In this document: positions 35,871 to 45,388 of the stretch, piece after piece
Layout: each line of letters starts with the position of its first letter
Position numbering within the stretch: position 1 is the stretch's first letter
Assembly: GCF_017654505.1 (NCBI RefSeq)
Contig: NC_054534.1
Coordinates: 27,056,689 to 27,120,688, forward strand
Length of the DNA: 64,000 nucleotides
DNA from: Polyodon spathula
Taxonomy: Eukaryota > Chordata > Actinopteri > Acipenseriformes > Polyodontidae
Direction of reading: 5' to 3'
The notes under the pieces: generated by a model
What the model saw: only the letters and a program-made list of their open reading frames with translations
Told to the model about the DNA's origin: nothing
Database searches by the model: none
Made by a program: the position numbers and the translations under genes

Positions 35871-38800
35871 AGCTGATGCAAAAACTAAAAAAAAATCAAA
35901 ACTTGTTTTGTGGTCACAATCAGTAAGTTCTGTTACCTAAATTAACAGCAGAAATTAACTTCTTTAGTTGTGTATTGGCTCCAAAACGTATTAAACTTGA
36001 CAGGCCGAGTTGTGACACTTTATAACCTGCAAGTAGACAAACACAAAACCCTTGAATAATGATCCACTCTAATTGCTGTCATCAGTGCACTTTAATGGTG
36101 TAATCTGTTGTCATAAGCCAGAAATGTGCTGCAGTGTATATATGCTGGAGATCAACCAGCAGCACAGAATAGGAATTAACTTGTTTTTTTTTAACATTCT
36201 GACATCAAAGCCTAATGTGTTATTGCTAGAGTGAACCATTACTCTGGTCTTCTGTTTATTTTCCTTAGTAAAACTAAATATATTTCATGGAATTTGTTCT
36301 GGAGAAGCAAATGGGCCTTTTAAACTCAAACTGTAACACTGTAGAAAATGAAATGTTACAAATTAATTATTTCTAAATATAAATGTGTACCTTTTTTGTT
36401 AAAGTCCTGTATTTTTTCAAATATTTTGTAAATGGGCTATGTGAAAATGAATATCTTCAGCTTGATCGTGCATCTTTTGATAGTCCTTTTCTGATGTCTA
36501 TGCTGGGAATAAAGAGTAGGTAGTGTGGTCTATCTGAATCATCTAAACCCCAGTGGAACTTAATACCCCTGGCCTAAAACTTAAAGATCTGTTCTTTCTG
36601 AGATCCTGTTTCACTGTGTTTTAATTGTCTCTGTAGCAGGACAGAGGCTGTGTGCAAGCTGGTGACCATGCACAACACAAGCGAGTATCTTAACCACTAT
36701 GCAAAAGAATCGGGCCCGTCATGGTTGAAGAGCGTTAACCTCATCACACCTCACTGACAGGGAACACAATACGCAATGGCAGTGCTGTTATGTAGACCCA
36801 AGGCTGCTTAGATCATTATAGACCCAAATGCCATTATTTGGCTTAGGGATTTATTTGATCAACCAATACCTTGAGATATCACCCTGGATTTCACCAACCA
36901 GTTATATTTGACGATGCAGTCCAGTGTGAGTCCTCAGTACTGTAAAATGCTCCAATAAAATCCTTCTATGACTTATCCTGGCAAGGTATAGGTTGATTAA
37001 ATTGAATCCTTTGTGTCAAACCCATTTACTGTAGCAACCACAGCAATCGCAGTGCACTCCAGTGATACAGGCGTAGATGATGACATACCGCCAGAGACTA
37101 GGGGTAGCGGTAACCTAGGGATAAGCATTAATTGTTGTCATTACTGCTGCCATTAACTGTTAAATTGTATTTTGCACTCCACTTACAGTACATATTACCA
37201 AGCTCAAAGCTCTTTATAATGTTTTCTCCTCATTCATTAGTGTTAGTTTAAAAACACTCCATTGTTTAGCGTGTAAAGAAAATAATTATGTGTATTTTAG
37301 TAACAGAAGGGTTTCTATGCATTTTAAAATGTAATAACAGATAAATGCCAGACCTGTGACCTGTTATGACCTATTAACCATACAACTGTTCATTACAATC
37401 ACTTAAGACAATTACAAATAGTTTTGCATTGGATCAGAGCGGAGTCAAGGAGATCATATTCTGCTTGACCAATATGTTGACCAATATATGATACCCAAAC
37501 CTCCAGCAACTTCTGCAGTAGTTGTAAGAAACAGACTTAATAGATTACATTTTTGTGCGGATGTAGTGATGTTGAGTTACAATTCATTTGGTTTACCACA
37601 GACGACTATATCAGTGTTGACACCTCTGTTTACTGTCTCGGGAAGCTGCTGGAAACAATATTCTTACTCTCAGGGGACCTGGATAACCTTACAGTGAATG
37701 ACACTCAGGTCCTACTTTATCTTGTTCTTCATTTTACCCTGCAAAATGATTTTCTGTAATGGTGACTGGAATAATACCCCACCTAATTGTTCTGCATTGT
37801 GATTAAATACTTCAGTTCAGGGATACTAAGCTAGTTAGTTGACAAAGGGTTTGTGTGGGTGTTTAATTAGTTCCTAGTTAATGTACCCTCTTCATTTTAG
37901 GGTGACACTGCTTTTGTGCAACAGCGTTCTCATTAAAAATATTTACATCTATTTGAAGAGTGATTATCTCTTCAGGGATACCAAGATATTTTTACAAGGT
38001 CTTGCAAATGGGATAAAAATTGACAACAAATGCCCCACCCCAGCATAACAAAACAAGAGAGGTAGGGAGACGATATTTACTATAAATCCAGTAAGAAACA
38101 TATCCTATTATCACCTCAGCACAACTCTTGTATGTAACCCTTACTTTCTTGAGATCACAAACTTTATGTGTCTGTTTTTTTATGGATGGAGTACATGAAA
38201 GAATGGAATTAAACAATGGAATTAAATTACATGGGATTAACAGTTAAATAAGAAGGCTAGGAGACAACAAGAAATATATCTACTGGAATAGAGGATACAT
38301 TAGTAACAGTATTGGGAATATTTTTTTTATAAAGACTACATTTTGTGCTTTAAAATAAAGACAATTCAATTTTTCATGTGGTAGCCAGTATTAGTTACTG
38401 ATCAAATGACGTCAGTTACCCAGTAGACAGGCTGTCTCTGCTCTATTTGAAACCAGTAAAGCAGACTTAAAAGTTACTTTAAACAATATATTACAGCTTT
38501 TAATTCAGACAGGGGATTTTAGGGAAAATGTATCATTTTCACAGTCATTCAATTTAGCACTCAGGCAGGTTGATTAATGATATCAACTGCAGTGCACAAT
38601 CATTCACTTGATCTGTAACTGCGCTCCTGTGGGTCTGCTGCTGCAACTTAATTTCCTGTGTGAGTCCCCATGAGGATTACAAGGACTGCTAACTCTTTTA
38701 AGACAAGATTAAGAAATTGAAATGTCACAGATGTAGCAGGGGCTTTATGCGTTGAGTAAGCAAAGAACAATCGCCTAAGGAAATCAAGACACGCTATCCT

Positions 38801-39664
38801 GTCGCCATGATTACCATTAGGACTGAGTAAATCAGAGCTGCAAACCACGATCTGGACCGCATTCTTACCAGAAATTACATATCCGGGAGCTGGTAGAAAG
38901 AAACGCATTAGGATGTGTCCAATGTGCACATTAAGTGAAAGCACTGCTACTTTTTATAAAGTAACCTATTGCTGTCTAATTTAATCTGACCAGAAACATG
39001 TCACGGTATCTACAAAAGTAGCCAAAAAAAAAAAAAAAAATCATGAATATAAAAGGGGGGCAAGTTAAAAGCATTTAATGTGACCTAGATATGAAATAGT
39101 GTTATAGCTAATACTTTTATTCTAATGGCTGTTTTTGTGCATGAAATGCTGTTTTTTTTTTTTTTTTTAAATCAGTGCTTTATTGCAATTAAAATGTCTT
39201 TATAAAAACAAGCATCCAAGTAAGACTAATACCAGTTTACAGTGCAATAGGCTTCTAGGTCTAGGTTTCTAGGTCATCCATATCAATTTGGTTCTAGCTT
39301 AACCACAATCGGTTCCAGGCAAGTTAATGCCTGCAATAATTTGAGTCTGGCTTAAAGCCTTTAACTAATGGGATCCCAGAAATTGTGATTATAAACGCTT
39401 CCTTTTATTCATCCTTGTGTGAATCTGTCTGCCTGTCTACTCTACAGCATGCATGTACTGTGTCTGTCTATCAAGATATGAAGGAAATCTATTGGTTGCA
39501 TGTCTCTTTATATAATAAACCATATTTTCTGGCCATAACAAGACTCATAACACGTATATAAAAACCTCCAAAAAAAATAGTCTGCTGGAATTCTGCCAAA
39601 CAGAATGTCATATTTGTGTTAGACTGCTAGCTTTCTCCACTGATTATGATAAAGTAGGATGTCA
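35871..39664. other. No gene recognised
   Basis: AT-rich sequence. A block at about 38525-38950 is more complex and less AT-rich than its surroundings, with several TAAT cores, but lacks an open frame. A short SINE-like head at 36640-36740 is listed separately. Confidence 0.45.
36640..36740 (-). repeat. Second tRNA-derived SINE-like head
   Basis: The minus strand reads TTCTTTTGCATAGTGGTTAA then GATACTCGCTTG, resembling a tRNA A-box region. It shares TCTTTTG(T/C)A(C/T)AG with the head at 26.9 kb. The B box is poor (ATGGTCACCAGC). The assignment is tentative. Confidence 0.35.
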
Positions 39665-39985
39665 TGATAACACCGTGTAACACATTTTTTTTTTTTTTTG
39701 TTCCTGGGTAGTAAGTGTTATTTCCTAATTGCTTATGCCTCAGAAGTATAGAAAATGGCTATTATTCCCCACAAACTTTGCTTTTGTGACCAGGGCAGTG
39801 ATATTTCAAAATATCACTATTTCCAATGGGAAAACGGGCAAATGTGTGTCTTTTCGTTCACATAAAGTCAGAAAAAAACAACATATGAATCCAAATTAAC
39901 ATGTATTTATACTAAAGTAATACAAAAATGACTACAAAAGATTTAGAAGTGAGTAGTTTTTCGAGATTTACGGTTATACTGTAAA
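39665..39985 (-). repeat. Foldback dispersed repeat, copy B (single arm)
   Basis: This is close to the reverse complement of 25500-25800: it shares GTAAGTGTTATTTCCTAATT, TTGTGACCAGG and AAATATCACTATTTCC. It lacks the second arm that copy A carries, and it starts with a T-run before GTTCCTGGGTAG. The two copies lie about 14 kb apart in opposite orientation. Confidence 0.85.
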
Positions 39986-40505
39986 TTTACAAATTTAAGT
40001 TAGCATCAACATTTTGTTTTCTTTCAGAAAAAAAAGTCATTCAAAATTCAAATAAACACTTGAAAGGTTGATATTACTGTGGACAGAGGCAGACATCACA
40101 ATATGAAACTGAACCGTGGAATAGTTTCAATGTTTCTTCAGTGAAATGAGAACTGATTAATTGGCCAGCCTTCACAAGGCTAAAGTACCCCAATCAATCA
40201 CTAAGGGACCTCACAGAGATGCTGCTCTATTCTTTTTATAAATATTCAAACAGAACCCTCTCAGAACTGGTAAACTGGGGGTCAAGAAGAGCTGCTTCCT
40301 TGTAGTGACCACTGGGCAACACCTCTGATGGCAAAAAGCTCTTCAAATCGAACTTACCACGCAATGCTTAATTTGAACCTAATGTTCCCTTTCAATTTGA
40401 AGACGACCACCAACGTTACATATGGTATAATGTATACCCAAGCCGTCACAAAGGAGAAGGAACGGCAGCATATGAGGGACGCATCAGAACCACATAACCC
40501 AAGGA

Positions 40506-41400
40506 TTAGTGGTGTGATCTTACACCCTCAAGGACCCTTGTGCCTAATGAAGGCAGGGCAGGATCTACCACATTAAGGCGGTAGAACCTGGAGAAAGTAT
40601 GCGGCATAGCCCAGGTAGCCCCAGTACAAATATCGGACAGCGAGCTGAAGAGGGCCCAAGATGTAGCCAACCCTCTGGTGGAGTGTGCGACTACCCGCCC
40701 AGGTGGGGGCAAGCCTGCACCATAATACGCAGTCAAGACTGTGTCTGCAATCCAATTCGACAGATGCTGCATTGAGAGGGTTTGCCTGGGGTTCGTGTCC
40801 CTTGACAGACAAAAAGCAGGTCAGAATGATGCAGAGCTCTTGTCCTATCCACATAGCATCTGAATGCCCGCACTGGGCAGAGGAAATTTCATCTCTCATC
40901 CTCCTCCGAAGAAAATGGGGGTGGATGGAAGGACTCCAGTTCCACAGACTGATTAATGTGGAAGGCTGTAATCACCTTGGGGAGGAAAGCAGGGTTTGTA
41001 CGCAGTTACACCTGGCTACCATCGTCCCAAATACACATGCAGGAGCTGTGCACCGACAGCGCCTGCAGCTCACTGACCTGCTTTGTGGAGGTGATAGCCA
41101 CGAGGAAGGCTGTCTTCATAGACACATACTTCAATTCTATGGCATATATGGGCTCAAACGGGGCCTTCGTGAGAGCCTCCAGTACAATATCAAGGCTCCA
41201 TTTGGGGAGAACAGTCCTCCTGGGAGGACATAATCGCCACATGCCTTTAAGAAACCGGGTAACCAAAAAATGCGAACCCGGAGATAACGAACCCACGGGG
41301 TCATGGCATGCAGAAATAGCTGCTAAATACACCTTCAAAGTGGAAGGTGACCTACCAGCATCAAGCAGTTCTTGCAGAAATTGTAAGATAACTGGCATGG
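40506..41400 (-). pseudogene. Tyrosine recombinase of the DIRS-like element, broken
   Basis: In minus-strand order the N-terminal part is at 41398-41006 (PVILQFLQELLDAGRSPSTL, then LKVYLAAISACHDP), which is the DNA-binding region. It is followed by VSELQALSVHSSCMCIWDDG, where the first catalytic Arg would usually lie nearby. The C-terminal part at 40772-40506 has LSNWIADTVLTAYYGAGLPP, AHSTRGLATSWALF with the H-x-x-R box, and HTFSRFYRLNVVDP with the catalytic Tyr. At least two frameshifts separate these blocks. The nearest relative in the window is the recombinase at 16.85 kb. Confidence 0.85.
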
Positions 41401-41836
41401 GACAAGAGATTGGGTCATGACTCTTAGACAGACACCAATCGTGGAAATACTTCCACTTGTAGGCTTACAACGACTTAATGGAATCTGCCCTAGCATTCTA
41501 CAAAGTATCCACAACTGCATCTGATAGCCCTAGGGCTAACCAGCAGTCCCTTTCAGGGGCCAGACCCATAGCTGGAACCTGCTCGATTCCAGGTGCCAAA
41601 GAGTGCCTCTCTTCTCACATGAGGAGATCCAGGCGAAATGGGATCTCCCTGGGCTGGCCTTGTAAAAGCTGGCACAGGGTTGAGAACCAGATTCTCCTGG
41701 GCCACCGGGGGCCACTAGGAGAACCAACACTTTCTCTAACCAGACTTTTTCGTAAAAGGCCGCGAGCAGTGGTACAGGCGGGAAAGCGTACAAAAACTTC
41801 ATTCATGCGCTAGGGTGTCGATGCTGAGTGGACCGC

Positions 41837-42170
41837 TTAAGCAGTGGAGGGAGTACTACAGGGGGCAGTGTGTCTTGTGCCTTCCAGAAATTTCTTCTGA
41901 GGCCACATGAAGAGCCTGAAGGCAATGAGATGCAACCCCAGGGACCATAGGCCACTCTGGTGGTTGACATACACCACCACTGTTGTGTTGTCTGTCCACA
42001 TTAACACATGTGTACCTCGCAGCACTGGGAGGAAGTGGTGGAGAGCAAGGGAGTCCATTTGCAACTCCAGTATGTTTATATGCAGGGTAGTCCAGCGGTC
42101 TGGCCAGGACCCATGGATTCCTCTGCCTTCCCAGACTGCCCCCCCAACCCAAGATGGAGGCATCTGTTGT
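41837..42170 (-). pseudogene. RNase H remnant of the DIRS-like element
   Basis: The minus strand reads HINILELQMDSLALHHFLPV, then HVLMWTDNTTVVVYVNHQSG. The ILELQ stretch and the WTDN motif carry the Glu and Asp positions expected for the RNase H of DIRS elements. VTTDASILGWG, a further Asp-containing block in another frame near 42170, belongs upstream. It lies between RT and recombinase as in other DIRS elements. Confidence 0.78.
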
Positions 42171-42252
42171 CACCACTTTGCGGTTTAACACCGCTCTCAT
42201 CCACACACCCTCTCACAGGTGAGAGGTTATCCTCACTGCGAAAGTGTCTGTT

Positions 42253-42962
42253 TCACTTGGGATGTAGGTGGAATGCATTGAGCCATGGTTGTAGCGGACA
42301 CAGATGAATGCCCGATATGGCTGTGGCCATCAGACCCAACACTTTTTGACACAACATCAGACTGACCTGCGATCCCTGTCGAAACAGGGAGAGGTGACCT
42401 TGGATAGCTGCTACTCTGTCGTCCGACAGGTATGCGCGCATCATACTGGAGTCAAGCTGGAGCCCCAAGTTTGTTGTGCACTGCACAGGTGCAAGCTGAC
42501 TCTTTGCTTCATTGATGGTGAGGCCCAGCCTCACCAAATGCTCTGTCAGGACTGTCGTGTGGTCCACTGCTCCCTCTTGGGATTGCGAACAAATCAACCA
42601 GTTGTTGAGATAGTTAATTACTCTAATCCCCTGCAGCCACAAGGGGGCCAGGATAGCGTCCACACACTTGGAAAGCATATGAAGAGCTAGGGAGAGGCCG
42701 AATGGCAGCACAACAAACTTGTAAATGGTTCCCTGAAAAAAGAAGCGGAGATACTTCCTGTGCTCTGGACGAATGGGAATGTGAAAGTATGCGTTCCGTA
42801 AGTCTGCAGTGGTGAATCAGCATGCTTGGAGTTGAGGCCATATGATCCCAGGAGAAGCGTACCTCCTCCATGAAGTCCGTAAAGGCCGGGAATTTTTGAG
42901 GGCGGGGAGTCATCGCCTACATCCAGAATACGGACTGACGTGGCTCTGCCGCTGGCATCCAC
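42253..42962 (-). pseudogene. Reverse transcriptase of the DIRS-like element, active site altered
   Basis: Recognisable minus-strand blocks are HCRLT(E)-type and DFMEEVRFSWDHMAS near 42870, LPFGLSLALHMLSKCVDAIL at 42711-42650, and then VINYLNNWLICSQS. The last block is the RT active site, normally YLDD in DIRS elements; both Asp codons read as Asn (AAC AAC). LTINEAKSQLAPVQ and LGLQLDS follow as in the RT thumb region. A frameshift lies near 42715. The double Asp to Asn change would abolish catalysis even if the frame were open. Confidence 0.85.
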
Positions 42963-43184
42963 GGGACCTGCAAAAATGCTGCAGTGCGCCCAATCAGTGC
43001 TAATGTCGAGTTCGACGGCGATGGAGCACTGGCTTCTGAGTCCACCTCGAAACTAGTCGAGTCGTTGATTCCGGGAGAGCAGCAAGCCGGCTTTCAGAAC
43101 AAATGCAGGGGAAATGCAATCAACTCGAGAAGCTTTTTTCTATCAACATGCTCAGCTAAACACAAAGGTCTTACCGTACTGTCT

Positions 43185-43346
43185 TGATGACGGTTTTAAT
43201 CCCTAGGTGGGCGGGACCGAGTGTGTCACCCCAGGAAGGGGCCTACCGGCAGCTCTGATATAAAGAGCTCAGTAATACCTACCCAATGGGCAGGCATATC
43301 CCATACATAATATCGTTGGTGGTCGTCTTCGAATTGAAAGGGAACT
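43185..43346 (-). repeat. Inverted terminal repeat of the DIRS-like element, high-coordinate end
   Basis: Its outer end (TTCAATTCGAAGACGACCAC on the minus strand) matches, with one or two changes, the outer end of the opposite ITR at 40381-40440. It also resembles the ITR of the deleted DIRS-like element in layout: a GGNAGGCATA block, GAGCTCTTTNTATCA and a GGGTGACAC block. Confidence 0.82.
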
Positions 43347-44429
43347 ATTGTTAGATGTTATTATTTTCAAGACAAATGGTCAGTTATGGGTTATTCCCTT
43401 GTGGAATCTGAAAGTAAGTGGAAATGAAACACTTGTACATGTATACAATAAGTAAGAAGCAACTTAGATGAAGGATTGAGATGCTCAAATATTTGTACTT
43501 GTTTTTATACTTGCATGTTGTACCAGTATACAAAAGTGACGATACAGTAAAATCACAGTCAACTATTCGTGTTTTAGCACAAATCTGCATAACAATTACA
43601 ACATGTTCATTTTTTTGGGCTGAATGAGAAATGAGGAGATTAATTCTGTATATAATCATTATACAAATAAAACAAAACAGAAAGAGATCTATAAATTAAA
43701 AAAAAAAATCTCTGCCATTCACTTTCATTGGAATTACAAATCCAAACATACTCAAGAGACTGGGCATATCTACTGCAATTACACAATTAAACAATGCATT
43801 CAACAATCACTAGTTCACACCGGTTCATTGCCAACATTGAAATGGGAGGGCAGATCAACACAAGCTTACTTTAAGCTCATGTTAATCTTTTTACTTTTAC
43901 CTACTAATTTAACAGCATGCATTTATTTTCAAGCCTCCTTGCCACACCTGTTTAACATTCAGCCTTAGTCTCAGTTCAAACAACATAGTTTGAGTCAGCA
44001 GTGCAGTATAGTGGGTGAGTTCAGGTTGCTTTCACTGCCCAAGAATAATTACTGGAAACTCCCTATTATGTGGGAATTCCAATGATGCTGGGACTCCCTG
44101 CAATCTGACACGTCCAATAATTCAGCACACGGCCTCCCTGAAAGCTAATATCGTGACGGTGTAAACCCACTGCGTTCATGGTAATGGAGTCTATCTGGGG
44201 AGATTAATTGAGGCAGCTGACCTGCTCTGGAGAACTCACCAAGCAATACATCATCAGAAGCAGTGCCATTTTCATTTCAATGCTCTGAAACACATCTTTC
44301 AAGGATTCCCAAGCATGCATATACACCAAAGCCCCAGCATTAACAGAAAGCTGATCAATCAAAAAAGTATTGTTGTCATATCCATATTTTATATGCAGTA
44401 TATATCCACTAGGTGCAGAATATCTTAAA

Positions 44430-44430
<1 letters not shown>
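43347..44430. other. No gene recognised
   Basis: AT-rich on the left. From about 44085 to 44345 the sequence is more complex, with TTAAT and TAATG cores and no open frame; it could be single-copy regulatory DNA, but nothing proves it. Confidence 0.45.

Positions 44431-44499
<69 letters not shown>
44431..44499. repeat. TA dinucleotide microsatellite
   Basis: Two TA blocks of about 17 units each separated by a single extra base (TATAATATA). Confidence 0.95.
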
Positions 44500-44502
<3 letters not shown>

Positions 44503-44790
44503 ATATATATGTATGTAAGATTAAAGTGACCAAAAACAGTGGACATGTGGGAATACCACCCTGTTATTGTTCTTTTAGGTCTTCTTTCCATAAAAAAAAA
44601 TTCCAATAATTCACAGCATTGGTAGCCTGTGTGAAAATTGTCATTATAAAGATTAAAACTGACCTTATAGCTCCTCGCTAGACGAACAAAAAGAATACAT
44701 TATGAATAAATATGTGTTACTTTCACTGTCCTTTAAGGATTCTTAAAAATAAATAATACAGTGAATTTTTAAAGAAGTGCTGTGACACGT

Positions 44791-45356
44791 TGTCACAGAG
44801 ACGGCCGAAGTGGGCGGCGTCAGAACCAGGAAAGGTAAGGCAATACACAAAACACAGGACGGATGAAATGAAGTGATGAAGACGCCTGTTGGCGCCGGTT
44901 TAATACAAAATAAAAGGTTTACACAAACACGAAAAACACAGGACACGGCACTCTACGCCAAAATAAATAGACAAACGAAAACAGACTAAACTTAACACAA
45001 CGGTGCACGGACAGACACTGACAAACACGGTGAGCAGATACTTTGTTATTATTATTACTACTTTACTTATTTCCTCCGTCTCCAATCCCGTTCTCCGCTC
45101 ACCGAACACCCAACCGCCAGTATGTGACAACGTGCATCTATATATACTATTGTGCTGGGATTCAATTACCAATTAATTATTCACTTGAATCCCAGCACGT
45201 GCAATCCTCGTGCCTAAATACACATATACATTTTTAAACACTCGTGTTACACAGACCCGTTTATATCCCGTGTACCAATGTCTATACACCAACATTTAAA
45301 CACACCACACGCAACACATAACAGATAATATACACAGGGGCGGGCACTTTGTTACA
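44791..45356 (-). repeat. 3' LTR of the repeat-ORF element (566 bp)
   Basis: Direct copy of 47922-48558. It lacks a 66-base segment and a 5-base segment present in the other LTR. Its ends are fixed by the TG...CA termini and the target duplication. Confidence 0.96.
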
Positions 45357-45388
45357 TATACCCCCTCCTGTGCAAAGCACACATGGCC

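Larger units (their letters stand above)
40381..43346 (-). mobile_element. DIRS-like retroelement with RT, RNase H and tyrosine recombinase remains
   Basis: Coding pieces read on the minus strand in DIRS order: RT, RNase H, tyrosine recombinase. The high-coordinate ITR is kept over about 160 bases. The low-coordinate ITR keeps only its outer 60 or so bases (GTTCCCTTTCAATTTGAAGA). No gag-like sequence is seen between the RT and the 5' ITR, so that region is deleted. The recombinase is about as related to the element at 16.6 kb as two members of one family, and the ITRs share GAGCTCTTTNTATCA-like blocks. All frames are interrupted, so the copy is dead. Confidence 0.9.
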
